DNA of 45,427 bases from Streptomyces sp. rh34 (GTDB lineage: Bacteria > Actinomycetota > Actinomycetes > Streptomycetales > Streptomycetaceae). Under the pieces are notes generated by a model that did no database searches, was not told the DNA's origin, and saw nothing but the letters and a program-made list of their open reading frames with translations. Positions within the stretch are counted from its first letter, which is position 1. The number at the start of each line of letters is the position of its first letter. Positions 23,548 to 32,771 of the stretch are shown here, in pieces. The stretch spans positions 1 through 45,427 of the forward strand of contig NZ_NTGZ01000005.1 of NCBI RefSeq assembly GCF_002551245.1, read 5' to 3'. The position numbers and the translations under genes are program-made.

Positions 23548-24986
23548 GTGGCGGTCTCCAGCGTGAGTACGAAGGTGGCTCCGCCGCCCTCGGTCCGGCG
23601 TAGTTCGACGCGGCCGTGGTGACCCTCCGCGATGGCCTTGACGATGGCGAGGCCGAGCCCCGCGCCGCTCGTGCGGGTCCCGCGCCGGGACGTCCCCCGG
23701 CGGAACCTCTCGAAGATCACCTCGGCGTCCTCCGGCGGAATCCCGGGCCCGTGGTCGGCGACGTACAGCTCGACGCGGTCCGCCTCCGCCCGCGAGCCGA
23801 TCCGGATGCGCCGGCCGGGCACGGTGTGCTGGACGGCGTTCTGCGCGAGCTGCACCATCGCCTGTGTCATCCGCTGCGGATCCAGGCGCACTTCGAGGTC
23901 CGCGACGCCGTCGAGCTGCCACTCCCGGTCGCCGAGGGTCCGCACCTTCACGAACACGTCGGCGGTCAGCTCCGCGAGCTGGACGGGTTCGGGGGTGACG
24001 AAGTCGGGGCGCTCGGCCCCCGCGAGCAGGAGCAGGTCCTCGACGATGCGGCTCATCCGGTCCAGCTCGTCCGTGACCAGCCGCACCGTCTCCTCCCGGT
24101 CCGCCGGGTCGTCGCCCATCAGCTCCAGGTGACCCCGGACGATGGTGATGGGGGTGCGCAGCTCGTGCCCGGCGTCGTCGACGAAGACGCGCTGCGCGGC
24201 GAACGCCCGCTCCAGCCGGTCGAGCATCGCGTTGAACGTCTCGGCGAGGGCCGCGATGTCGTCCCGGCCCTCCACGGGGATCCGCCGGGTGAGGTCCTGC
24301 TCGGTCAGTTCCGCCGCCGTCATCCGGACGATCCGGACGGGCGCGAGGATGCGTCCGGCGACGGCCCAGCCGATCCCGGTCGTCATCAGCAGCGCCACCC
24401 CGGACAGGGCGAGCAGCGTCCAGAACGTCTTGTCGGCGACGGCCCGTTCGCGCTCCGGGTGGAAGGCGACGACGAACGCCCCGGGCTGCTCGCCCGCGGC
24501 AGGTCCGATGGCGACCTTGGCCCAGCGCACCTCGCCCTGCGGGCGGTCCAGGGTTCCGGAGGAGTCCTTGGAGGCGTGGATCCGGGTGAGTGAGGCGTCG
24601 TCCTTCCACAGGGCGATGTCCGGGGGCAGCTCGCGGCGCTGCCGGATCGCGCTGGGGCGGTCGCCGGGCCGGCCGGTCAGGCCCAGCAGCTCCTCGTCGG
24701 GGTCCGCGTACTGCCGTTGCAGATAGACGCGGAGCAGCCTGTCCGCGGTGTCGAACCGGCCGCCGGTGTCGGGGTCCACCCCCTGCGGCACGAAGTTCGC
24801 GAACTCGCCGGTCTCCTGCGTGAGCAGCTGGCTGATGCGGTGGTCCACGTCCCGCTGGAGGATCGAACGCACGGTGACGGCGACCGCGCCCAGCGCGACC
24901 GCCATCACGACCAGCAACCACAGCAGGATCCGTACCCGGGCGGAAACCCTCGGCAGGCTAACCGTCATCACCGAAGTCGTCGTCAT
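23544..24986 (-). CDS. Sensor histidine kinase, two TM helices with periplasmic domain
   Basis: 480 aa. TM1 about residues 19-41; extracytoplasmic sensor about 42-187 with no recognised fold (conserved LLTQETGEFANFVPQGVDPD type start); TM2 about 188-210; HAMP about 211-263; HisKA with His274 in FVDDAGHELRTPI; HATPase with QNAVQH, VADHGPGIPPEDAEVIFERF and GAGLGLAIVKAIAEGH. This is the common layout for envelope-sensing kinases. It is co-transcribed with the response regulator (ATGA overlap), and its start lies inside the 3' end of the small exported Asp-rich gene (29-bp overlap), so all three form one operon. The signal is unknown. Confidence 0.95.
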   Translation of the reverse strand: MTTTSVMTVSLPRVSARVRILLWLLVVMAVALGAVAVTVRSILQRDVDHRISQLLTQETGEFANFVPQGVDPDTGGRFDTADRLLRVYLQRQYADPDEELLGLTGRPGDRPSAIRQRRELPPDIALWKDDASLTRIHASKDSSGTLDRPQGEVRWAKVAIGPAAGEQPGAFVVAFHPERERAVADKTFWTLLALSGVALLMTTGIGWAVAGRILAPVRIVRMTAAELTEQDLTRRIPVEGRDDIAALAETFNAMLDRLERAFAAQRVFVDDAGHELRTPITIVRGHLELMGDDPADREETVRLVTDELDRMSRIVEDLLLLAGAERPDFVTPEPVQLAELTADVFVKVRTLGDREWQLDGVADLEVRLDPQRMTQAMVQLAQNAVQHTVPGRRIRIGSRAEADRVELYVADHGPGIPPEDAEVIFERFRRGTSRRGTRTSGAGLGLAIVKAIAEGHHGRVELRRTEGGGATFVLTLETAT

Positions 24987-25251
24987 CGTCGTCGTCGGCC
25001 GCCGAGGGGCCCGGGACGACGGAGCTGTCCGGTGTGCGGGACGGAGCGGGGGAGCCGCTCGGCGTCGCGGTGTCGGCCGGCGACGTGACCCCGCTCGGCG
25101 GCGGTGTGCCGCGCGGGCTCTCCTCCAGCTGGACGGTGGGAGGCACCTTCGGTGCTTCCGAGGTGTCGGTCATGGCATAGCTGGTGGCCGCTATGCCGAG
25201 GGGCACGGCGACGACGGCTGCCAGGGCCGCCAGACGAGGTGAGAAAGCCAT
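24958..25251 (-). CDS. Small exported protein with poly-Asp C-terminus, first gene of two-component operon
   Basis: 97 aa from ATG 25251. A hydrophobic segment (RLAALAAVVAVPLGIAATSY) with an A-x-S/A-like region near residues 22-27 works as a signal peptide or membrane anchor. The mature part is Pro/Ser/Thr-rich and ends AADDDDDDDFGDDG, with nine Asp out of the last eleven or so residues. Similar genes in Streptomyces are annotated small secreted hydrophilic protein. It overlaps the histidine kinase start by 29 bp. Poly-Asp tails bind divalent or cationic ligands, so it could be a ligand, buffer or accessory for the kinase; this is inference. Upstream lie an inverted repeat and a tandem repeat. 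Confidence 0.75.
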   Translation of the reverse strand: MAFSPRLAALAAVVAVPLGIAATSYAMTDTSEAPKVPPTVQLEESPRGTPPPSGVTSPADTATPSGSPAPSRTPDSSVVPGPSAADDDDDDDFGDDG

Positions 25252-25290
25252 GCGTTCACCCTGACTGTCCCGGACGGTACGAACATGAAG

Positions 25291-25316
25291 CGAAGATGAA
25301 CAATCCTTCATCTTCG
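25291..25316. promoter_or_regulatory. Perfect 10-bp inverted repeat upstream of the two-component operon
   Basis: CGAAGATGAA CAATCC TTCATCTTCG, 39 bp before the start of the Asp-rich gene. An additional ATGAAG at 25285-25290 lies 8 bp before an equivalent ATGAAC, giving direct-repeat spacing like OmpR-family sites. Candidate autoregulatory site of the response regulator, or a hairpin. Confidence 0.5.
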
Positions 25317-25329
25317 GTGCGCTCCCCGT

Positions 25330-25373
25330 CCATCCGTGGGAGTGCCCGGCCCCATCCGTGGGAGTGTCCGGCC
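25330..25373. repeat. 22-bp tandem repeat, two copies
   Basis: Two adjacent 22-bp units (25330-25351 and 25352-25373) of CCATCCGTGGGAGTG followed by CCCGGCC or TCCGGCC, with one mismatch between them. They lie between the two divergent promoters. Confidence 0.85.
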
Positions 25374-25415
25374 CGGGAAGACCCGCCGTTCCCGCTCGCT
25401 CCGAGCCGTTTCCCC

Positions 25416-25446
25416 TTGCTTCGAGTGCACTCCAAGGATCTAGCGT
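25416..25446 (+). promoter_or_regulatory. MerR-type promoter with operator in a 19-bp spacer
   Basis: TTGCTT (-35, 25416-25421) and TAGCGT (-10, 25441-25446) are separated by 19 bp, the long spacing typical of MerR-activated promoters. CTTCGAGTGCACTCCAAG (25419-25436) is a palindrome with one mismatched pair and resembles sites of NmlR/AdhR-type MerR proteins. The -10 ends 7 nt before the merR ATG, which predicts a leaderless mRNA. Confidence 0.75.
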
Positions 25447-25453
25447 GGAGGAC

Positions 25454-25953
25454 ATGACGGTGATCGACAAAAGCTCCCGGAGCACTCCCGCGACCAGCGC
25501 ACATCCTCCGCCCTCACCGGCGGCGGACGCCTGCGCGGCCGCCCCGAAGCCGCACCCACGCCCCGCGGGCCGGGACAGCTACACGATCAGCGAGGTCGTC
25601 GCCCTCACCGGGCTCACCGCGCACACCCTGCGCTGGTACGAGCGCATCGGGCTCATGCCCCACGTCGACCGCTCGCACACCGGCCAGCGCCGCTTCAGCA
25701 ACCGCGACCTCGACTGGCTGGCCTTCGTCGGCAAGCTGCGGCTGACCGGGATGCCCGTCGCCGACATGGTCCGGTACGCGGAACTGCTGCGCGAGGGCGA
25801 GTCCACCTTCGAGGCACGGCAGGAACTGCTGGAGGCGACCCGCCGCGATGTGATCACGCGGATCGCGGAGCTCCACGACACCCTCGCCGTCCTCGACCAC
25901 AAGATCGAGTTCTATGCGGGCGCCCGCAGGGCGCCGGAGAGGAACAGTGCCTG

Positions 25954-25954
<1 letters not shown>
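25454..25954 (+). CDS. MerR-family transcriptional regulator
   Basis: 166 aa from ATG 25454. After a Pro/Ala-rich N-terminal tail (about residues 1-40), the HTH reads YTISEVVALTGLTAHTLRWY, ERIGLMPHVDRSHTGQRRFS, and NRDLDWLAFVGKLRLTGMPV. A coiled-coil dimer helix follows (ARQELLEATRRDVITRIAEL to KIEFYAG). It has no Cys metal site in the C-terminus, so it resembles the AdhR/NmlR class that responds to aldehydes or other electrophiles. It overlaps the AKR start (TGATG), and a MerR-style promoter precedes it, so the pair is autoregulated. The Cys in the N-terminal tail (DACAA) is not in the usual sensor place. Confidence 0.93.
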
Positions 25955-26967
<1,013 letters not shown>

Positions 26968-27037
26968 CCGGGAGGCGTACGCGGTCATCGCTTGGTTCAT
27001 GAAGTTCATCGCGACCGAGCCGTGCCCGAGTGAGGCC

Positions 27038-28270
27038 TCACGCCAGCCCCAGCGCGAACACCGCGAACCCCGCCGCGAGCAGCCCCGCCAGCGCGCGGCG
27101 GGCGTTCGCGGCGCGGGTGCCCGCCTGCCACGGAGCCTCGAAGCGGCGCGCGTACCGGGCGATCAGCACCAGCAGCCCGGCGAACACCGGCAGCCAGGCG
27201 ATCCGGGCGAGGATCCAGCCCACCGTGTCCGGCGCGGTCGTCAGCCCCGCCACCGCCGTGCCCGCCGCCCCCGCGAGCGAGGCCGGTACGGCGGCGGCCA
27301 GCATCGCGGTCTGGTGCCAGCACAGGATCGTCATCGCGGACAGGTTGATCACCACGACCGGCGCCCAGAGCAGCGGCTTGCGCAACAGCCGCCCGAGCCG
27401 GTCGCGCAGCAGGATCGCCGCCCCGCTCTGCGCCGCCGCCAACGCCACCACCAGCAACGACGGCGGATGCGAGTTCGTCCGCGCCTCGCCCGGCACCCCG
27501 ACCATCGACGCCGGGTAGTGGAAGGCGAGCAGCAGCGCGGCGAACAGCACCCCGCCGCCGATCAGCAGCAGCCGGGCCCCGCGCCTCCCGATCCGCCCCT
27601 CGCCCCAGGACACGCCCAGCTGATACGCGAAGAGCCAGCCGGGCAGGATGTTGAGCACGCTCAGCCAGGACGGCATCGCCTCCGCGAAGGGCCCGTAGCG
27701 CAGGAAGTCCACCACCGCGACCGACGCCAGCAGCGGCAGCGCCGCCCACCCGCCGAGCTTCCGCGCCAGCGTGACGCAGACCGGGGTGAGGGCCGTGACG
27801 ACGGTGTAGACCCCGACGAACCAGAGCGGCTGGATCACCAGCGTCGACCCCGTACGCAGGGTGTCGCCCGGCACGCCCAGTGCGGACAGAACCGAGAGCA
27901 GCACCGCCCACACGGCGGTCACCCCGAGCACCGGCCGGCCGAGGCGGGCCAGCCGGCCGCCCAGCCAGGCGGCCTTCGTCGAGGTCCGGCGGCGGAAGGA
28001 GAGCACGGAGGCATACCCGCCGACGAGGAAGAAGATCCCCAGCATCTGGAGCACCCAGCTCGCGGGCGCGAGGCCGGCGAACGTCGAGAGCGGGCTCGCG
28101 TTGTGCAGGCCATCGGCGTCCAGCCGGAACCCGCCGAGCATCCAGTGACCGAGCGGCACGGCGAGCAGTGCCAGCGCCCGCAGGCCGTCGATCGCCCGGT
28201 CGCGGTGGGCGGGGGTGGACGCGTCGATACGGGCCGCGAGCCGCCGGCCGTTCTTCAGCAGGGCGCTCAT
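27038..28270 (-). CDS. Integral membrane acyltransferase (Acyl_transf_3)
   Basis: 410 aa with about ten membrane helices. The N-terminal motif RDRAIDGLRALALLAVPLGHW places the family Arg and His (H about 42) at the first helix, and FFLVGGYASVLSFRRRTSTK is the second conserved block. These enzymes O-acylate sugars, glycans or secondary metabolites at the membrane. It overlaps the DUF1023 hydrolase by 4 bp (ATGA), so both act in one pathway, possibly adding and removing acyl groups. The acceptor is unknown. Confidence 0.9.
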   Translation of the reverse strand: MSALLKNGRRLAARIDASTPAHRDRAIDGLRALALLAVPLGHWMLGGFRLDADGLHNASPLSTFAGLAPASWVLQMLGIFFLVGGYASVLSFRRRTSTKAAWLGGRLARLGRPVLGVTAVWAVLLSVLSALGVPGDTLRTGSTLVIQPLWFVGVYTVVTALTPVCVTLARKLGGWAALPLLASVAVVDFLRYGPFAEAMPSWLSVLNILPGWLFAYQLGVSWGEGRIGRRGARLLLIGGGVLFAALLLAFHYPASMVGVPGEARTNSHPPSLLVVALAAAQSGAAILLRDRLGRLLRKPLLWAPVVVINLSAMTILCWHQTAMLAAAVPASLAGAAGTAVAGLTTAPDTVGWILARIAWLPVFAGLLVLIARYARRFEAPWQAGTRAANARRALAGLLAAGFAVFALGLA

Positions 28271-29379
28271 CGGGCCGCGCCTTCCAGGGCCGGGGCGGCA
28301 TCCAGGGCCGGGGTTCCCTCCGCGTCCGGGGCGGGCTCCACCACGTCACCGCGCGCGATGGCGGCGAAGGCCCGCAGCGAATCCGTCCCGGGCTCGAAGT
28401 AGCCGGCGTGGCCCCGCGCCTCGTCCGCCGGTACACGGCGTGCGCCGAACGCCGGATCGGCCGGGTCCGCCCCGTGGCCGAGGCCGGCGAAGCGCACGTT
28501 CGGCACGTCGTCGATCCAGTCGGTCGGGTCCTTCGCCGCCCACACCCGGGCGCTCGTCCGCAGCGCGTCCACGTCGTCGGCGCGCATGCCGGGGGAGCCG
28601 AGGACCACCAGGTCGGTGGCGGGGAGGCGGTGCGCGGCCAGGCCGCAGACCACCGAGCCGTAGCTGTGGCAGAACATCGCGGGCTCGGGCAGCCCGTCCG
28701 CCGTCAGGCCCTCCGCGAACCGGGTCAGCCGCCCGGCGCCCGCCTCCGCGAGCCGCCCGGTCGCCGCGTCGACGCCGACGCCGACGGGGGTGGTGTACCC
28801 GGCCCAGGCGATGACGGCGGTCTCCGGACCCGCCTCCGCGTGGAGCGTCCTGGCCATCCCGGGCGGGGCCCCGTGGGGAGCCGCCTTCCGGTCGAAGGTC
28901 CCGGCGTCGTTGTCGGACCCCGGCACCACCACCGAGACCCGGTGCGCCGTGCGCAGGTCCCCGAAGACCTCGGCGACCTGACCGCGTCCGCGCGGGTCGA
29001 ACGCGAGGATCTGGCGGCCGGGGGCGGCGAGCGAGCGGTAACGGGGGTCGTCCTCGGCGGCCAGCGCGAGGGAGTTGGCGCGGTAGCGCAGTTCGAGGGG
29101 CGCCCCGTCGAGATTCCCGACGACGGACGGATGACGCACGAGCAGGAGTTGCCGCACGTCGGCGCTCAACCCGGCGAAGAACGAAGCGACTTCGGCGGGC
29201 GTGGCCCGCTCCGGGTCCGGCAGCCCCGCCCCCGGCGCCCGGTCCGCCCGCCACTGCGCACTGCCCGGCGGCGGCCCGGTCAGCGCCTGCTGCGCATCCG
29301 TCGAAACCCAGCCCGCGGTACCTGTCACCACGCTGGTTGCCAGTGCGAACGCGACCAGGGTCCTCGCGTATCGGCGCAT
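28267..29379 (-). CDS. DUF1023 alpha/beta hydrolase, copy 1 (exported)
   Basis: 370 aa from ATG 29379 with a strong purine-rich Shine-Dalgarno (gagagggaggg). The signal peptide is about residues 1-30. The catalytic domain has the DUF1023 features: LVRHPSVVGNLDGAP, RQILAFDPRGRGQVAEVFGD, VSVVVPGSDND, and nucleophile elbow FCHSYGSVVCG (Ser about 239), followed by the GSPGMRADDVDAL and HGADPADPAFGARRV blocks with the acid and His. It is paralogous to the product at 32772-33980. It starts an operon with the acyltransferase. Its upstream region shares an 18-bp element with the NarL-type kinase promoter. Confidence 0.9.
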   Translation of the reverse strand: MRRYARTLVAFALATSVVTGTAGWVSTDAQQALTGPPPGSAQWRADRAPGAGLPDPERATPAEVASFFAGLSADVRQLLLVRHPSVVGNLDGAPLELRYRANSLALAAEDDPRYRSLAAPGRQILAFDPRGRGQVAEVFGDLRTAHRVSVVVPGSDNDAGTFDRKAAPHGAPPGMARTLHAEAGPETAVIAWAGYTTPVGVGVDAATGRLAEAGAGRLTRFAEGLTADGLPEPAMFCHSYGSVVCGLAAHRLPATDLVVLGSPGMRADDVDALRTSARVWAAKDPTDWIDDVPNVRFAGLGHGADPADPAFGARRVPADEARGHAGYFEPGTDSLRAFAAIARGDVVEPAPDAEGTPALDAAPALEGAAR

Positions 29380-29447
29380 CGTGCCCTCCCTCTCCGGATC
29401 CGCACCGACCGGTGCGACCGGGAGGAAGGTAGGAAGAGGACGGGTGA

Positions 29448-29493
29448 GGGGGCGTCACACCGGGGAGCCAACCGCGGGATGCTACCGGGGTAG
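29448..29493 (-). promoter_or_regulatory. Putative response-regulator boxes upstream of hydrolase-acyltransferase operon
   Basis: GGGGGCGTCACACCGGGG (29448-29465) matches GGGGGCGTCATACCGGGG at 31575-31592 in 17/18 bases. CTACCGGGGTAG (29482-29493) is a palindrome. Same plan as at 31575-31628. Described on the plus strand; the regulated gene is on the minus strand. Confidence 0.6.
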
Positions 29494-29519
29494 GGGGTGG
29501 GGCAGGATCCGGGGCGCGG

Positions 29520-30209
29520 CTACGCCCCCGCGTCCCCCGGCGTCACCAGCCCCGACTCGTACGCGAAGATCACCGCCTGCGCCCGGTCCCGCAGGTCCAG
29601 CTTGGCCAGCACCCGCCCGATGTGCGTCTTGACGGTCTGCTCGGCCAGTACCAGCCGCCCCGCGATCTCCTGGTTCGACAGCCCCCGGGCGATCAGCTCC
29701 AGCACCTCGCTCTCGCGCGGGGTGAGCCCGTTCAACCGGAGCGCCTGGCCGCCGCGCGTCGCCCCGGAGGGCCGTTGCGCCGCGAAGTCCGCGATCAGCC
29801 GCCGGGTCACCGAGGGCGCGAGCAGCGCGTCCCCGGCCGCCACCACCCGTACCGCCGCGATCAGATCGGCGGGCGGGGCGTCCTTCAGCAGGAACCCGGA
29901 CGCGCCGGCGCGCAGCGCCTCGTACACGTAGTCGTCCACGTCGAACGTGGTGAGCATCAGGACCTTCGGCCGGTGCACCACCCCCACCGGCGGGTTCAAC
30001 AGCTCGCGCGCGGCGGCCAGTCCGTCCATCTCCGGCATCCGGACGTCCATCAGGACGACGTCGGGGTGCTGGTTGCGGCTGACGTCGACGCCCTGGCGGC
30101 CGTCCGCCGCCTCGCCCACCACGTCGATGTCGCTCTGCGCCGCCAGCAGCGCCGCGAAGCCGGCCCGCACCATGGCCTGGTCGTCGACGATGATCACGCG
30201 GATGGTCAC
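29520..30209 (-). CDS. NarL/LuxR-family response regulator
   Basis: 229 aa. Receiver: VDDQAMVRAGF acidic pair, phosphoacceptor Asp55 in VVLMDVRMPEMDG, TTFD and LLKDAPPADL. The LuxR HTH is LTPRESEVLELIARGLSNQE, IAGRLVLAEQTVKTHIGRVL, AKLDLRDRAQAV. ATG 30209 overlaps the kinase stop (ATGA). The box shared by its own operon's promoter and the neighbouring hydrolase-acyltransferase promoter suggests both are direct targets. The stop lies 27 bp upstream of the CTACCGGGGTAG box. Confidence 0.96.
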   Translation of the reverse strand: MTIRVIIVDDQAMVRAGFAALLAAQSDIDVVGEAADGRQGVDVSRNQHPDVVLMDVRMPEMDGLAAARELLNPPVGVVHRPKVLMLTTFDVDDYVYEALRAGASGFLLKDAPPADLIAAVRVVAAGDALLAPSVTRRLIADFAAQRPSGATRGGQALRLNGLTPRESEVLELIARGLSNQEIAGRLVLAEQTVKTHIGRVLAKLDLRDRAQAVIFAYESGLVTPGDAGA

Positions 30210-31543
30210 AGGTCCTCCGAGGGGGGTGGGGCGGACGGAGACACGGCCGGAGGCAGCGGCATCCGGGCGGCCACCCGGAACCCGCCGTCGGGCAGCGGCC
30301 CGGTGTCCAGCGTGCCGCCGGTCAACCGTACGCGCTCCCGCATCCCCACCAGCCCGTGCCCGGTTCCGGCGCTCTCCAGCGGTGCGGCGGGCCTCGGCGC
30401 GGGGCCGTTGACGACCAGCACGTTCAGATGACCCGCGGAGGCCCGGACCGAGACCTGGGTGCGTGCCCCGGGCGCGTGCCGCACCACATTGGCCAGCGCC
30501 TCCTGCACGATCCGGTACGCCGACAGATCCACCGCCGACGGCACCTCGCCCAGGTCAGCGGCGAGCGACAGCTCCGCCGGCAGCCCGGCCCGTACCGTCG
30601 CCTCCACCAGCTGCTGAAGCCGGTCCAGGCCCGGCTGCGGCGCCCGGTCGCCCTCGGTGCCGTCGCTGCGCAGCACCGACAGCAGCCGCCGCATCTCGCC
30701 GAGGGACTCCCGCGCCGCCGCCGCGATCGAGGCGAACTCCTCCTGCGCGGGCTCCGAGAGCCCGGAGATCCGGTACGGCGCGGAGTCGGCCTGCACGGTG
30801 ATCACCGACATGTGGTGCGCGACCACGTCGTGCAGCTCACGGGCGATCCGCGTCCGCTCCTCCAGCAGCGTGCGCTGCGCCCGCTCCGCCTCGCTGATCG
30901 TCTCCTGCTCGGCCAGCCGCCGCGTCGCCTCGCCCCGCTCCCGTACCGCCGCGCCGATGACCAGGACGACCGCGCCGAGGATCGGCAGCAGCAGGGCGCT
31001 GCCGGTGCTGCGGTCCGAGGGCGCGATCAGATGCAGGGCCGCTCCCGTCGCGGCCGTCACCGCCCAGACGGCGACGACGGTACGCCGCGTCTCGCGCAGG
31101 CCGAGGGCCAGCAGCAGGAAGAGATACGCGACCAGGACCGGCGGGGGCCACGGCCAGGTGTCGTGCCGCTCGGGCTGGTGCGCCAGCAGCACCAGCGCGC
31201 CCACGATGTCGGCCGGGAAGATGATCCACCACGCCTGCAGGGGCCGGTGGGCCAGCATCAGCAGGGGGGCGGCCTGGGCCACCCCGAGCGCCCCGGCCAG
31301 TGCGCCCGGCACGTCGTACTGCGAGGTCAGGACGTTGATGGTGACCGGGATGAAGGTCGCGGTCAGGGCGAGCACGACGGCGTACGGCAGTAGCCGCTGC
31401 CACCGCTTCGGGGCTTCCGCGAGCAGCGGGGTGGACGGATGGGACGCGTGGGACAGCCCGTGGGCGAGCTCGCGCAGATTGCGGCGGGCGGCGCTCAGCA
31501 GGCCGTCGGCGGGCGGCGGGGGCCCGGCGGGGGAAGTGGACAT
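30206..31543 (-). CDS. NarL-type sensor histidine kinase (HisKA_3)
   Basis: 445 aa. A cytoplasmic N-terminal tail is followed by about six hydrophobic segments between residues 50 and 200, with no large outside domain, so it senses within the membrane. HisKA_3 has His238 in RIARELHDVVAHHMSVI; the HATPase carries VVRHAPGAR, VVNGPAPRPA, and GTGHGLVGMRERV. This intramembrane-sensing layout is common in actinobacterial systems answering cell envelope stress. It is co-transcribed with the response regulator. Its promoter region (31575-31628) carries the shared boxes. Confidence 0.95.
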   Translation of the reverse strand: MSTSPAGPPPPADGLLSAARRNLRELAHGLSHASHPSTPLLAEAPKRWQRLLPYAVVLALTATFIPVTINVLTSQYDVPGALAGALGVAQAAPLLMLAHRPLQAWWIIFPADIVGALVLLAHQPERHDTWPWPPPVLVAYLFLLLALGLRETRRTVVAVWAVTAATGAALHLIAPSDRSTGSALLLPILGAVVLVIGAAVRERGEATRRLAEQETISEAERAQRTLLEERTRIARELHDVVAHHMSVITVQADSAPYRISGLSEPAQEEFASIAAAARESLGEMRRLLSVLRSDGTEGDRAPQPGLDRLQQLVEATVRAGLPAELSLAADLGEVPSAVDLSAYRIVQEALANVVRHAPGARTQVSVRASAGHLNVLVVNGPAPRPAAPLESAGTGHGLVGMRERVRLTGGTLDTGPLPDGGFRVAARMPLPPAVSPSAPPPSEDL

Positions 31544-31574
31544 GGCCCGGTCAGCCTAGGCAGGCCGGGGGCCC

Positions 31575-31628
31575 GGGGGCGTCATACCGGGGTCGCGACC
31601 CTCGACGGGTTCGCCTCATACCCCGGTA
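31575..31628 (-). promoter_or_regulatory. Putative response-regulator boxes upstream of the NarL-type kinase gene
   Basis: GGGGGCGTCATACCGGGG (31575-31592) and TACCCCGGTA (31619-31628), 32-85 bp before the kinase start. On the minus strand they read CCCCGGTATGACGCC and CGGGGTATGAGGCG, i.e. two direct copies of GGTATGAsGC. The rest of the gap to 31719 holds nothing else recognised. Confidence 0.6.
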
Positions 31629-31719
31629 CGGGGTCACATCCCGGCGAGGACACGGGACACGGACAGCAGGTCACAGGGCACGTGGCACACGGGATACCGG
31701 GGGCACACGGGGCGCGGGA

Positions 31720-32685
31720 TCACAGCTCCGCGAGCAGCTGGGCCTTCTTCGCGCTGTACTCGGCGTCCGTCACCAGTCCGGCCTGATGCAGCTCGCCGAG
31801 GTGATGTATCCGCTCGGCGATGTCCGCCGGATCGCGCCGCCCGGCGTTCACCAGGACCGGGGCGGAGGCGGCGGGCGCGGGCTGGGTCCGGCGTACGGAT
31901 TCCAGGACGGCGGCGGCGAAGGGCAGCGACTCGTGCACAGGACCGTAGCCCAGGCCGAACAGCACGGCCGCCGGATCCTGGTCCGCGCGGGCGGCCCGAG
32001 GCTCGGCGGGCACGCCCGCGGGCACCCCGCCGTCCGCGTCCCCGGAGCCGCCGGGACCGTGCAGATCGCCCAGGCTGCCGCCGGTGCGGTGGTCGACCGG
32101 GGCCGCCGCGCGGGGCACCAGACGCAGATAGCCGTCCAGCGCCTCGGGCGAGCGCCACACGATTCCGGCCAGTTCACTCACCCGGAAGGTCTGGTCGCCG
32201 GCCTTCCACTTGGCGCTGGAGGCCCCGGTCCAGGACCACCGGAAGGAGATCCGCTCGCCGTCGAAGCTGGCCCGGCCGTCGTACGCCTTGAAGTTCATCG
32301 GGGCCTCGGGGGCCGCCACCATGAAGCGGTCGGCGCTCTCGCCGGACGCCGGGTCGAGCAGGGCCCGCAGCTCGTCCGCGTAATACTCGGCGAGCACCTC
32401 CCGCTCCGCCGGAAGGACCAGGCGATAGGGGTCGCACCCCTCCTTGAGCTGCCCGGAGGCAGCCTCCATCAGGGGATCGGCACCCGCTCTCGGCACGGCA
32501 CGCAGAACCACCGTGCCCCGCTTGCCGGGGGTCAGCGTCACCGACGACAACGCCGCATACGGGATGCGGCGTTCCCGCAGGCTCTGGAAGAGCTTCGGTG
32601 TGCGGATGCCCCGTTCGAAGCGGATGAGCACGGAGTCGGTGTCGAACCCCCAGGTGGCATGAATTCCGGCCAGCGCATCACCCAT
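31720..32685 (-). CDS. DUF4429 protein with C-terminal SHOCT domain
   Basis: 321 aa from ATG 32685 (GAGG 5 nt upstream; an ATG three codons earlier has no Shine-Dalgarno sequence). Two DUF4429 (PH-like) units are at about residues 1-95 (GIHATWGFDTDSVLIRFERG, TPGKRGTVVLRAV) and 130-190 (FDGERISFRWSWTGASSAKW, VRVSELAGIVWRSP region). A linker follows, then a SHOCT helix hairpin, IAERIHHLGELHQAGLVTDA, EYSAKKAQLLAEL. No membrane segment, cytosolic. SHOCT tails are thought to mediate oligomerisation or binding; the function of DUF4429 is unknown. It lies between two DUF1023 genes and upstream of the NarL-type system on the same strand, with no overlap. Confidence 0.85.
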   Translation of the reverse strand: MGDALAGIHATWGFDTDSVLIRFERGIRTPKLFQSLRERRIPYAALSSVTLTPGKRGTVVLRAVPRAGADPLMEAASGQLKEGCDPYRLVLPAEREVLAEYYADELRALLDPASGESADRFMVAAPEAPMNFKAYDGRASFDGERISFRWSWTGASSAKWKAGDQTFRVSELAGIVWRSPEALDGYLRLVPRAAAPVDHRTGGSLGDLHGPGGSGDADGGVPAGVPAEPRAARADQDPAAVLFGLGYGPVHESLPFAAAVLESVRRTQPAPAASAPVLVNAGRRDPADIAERIHHLGELHQAGLVTDAEYSAKKAQLLAEL

Positions 32686-32771
32686 GTGCCTCATCGTATG
32701 TGGCACAGTCCCGCACGTCCCCCCTCGGAGCAAGTCCCAATTAATCCGTCCGACACCGACCTCTACGCGCG

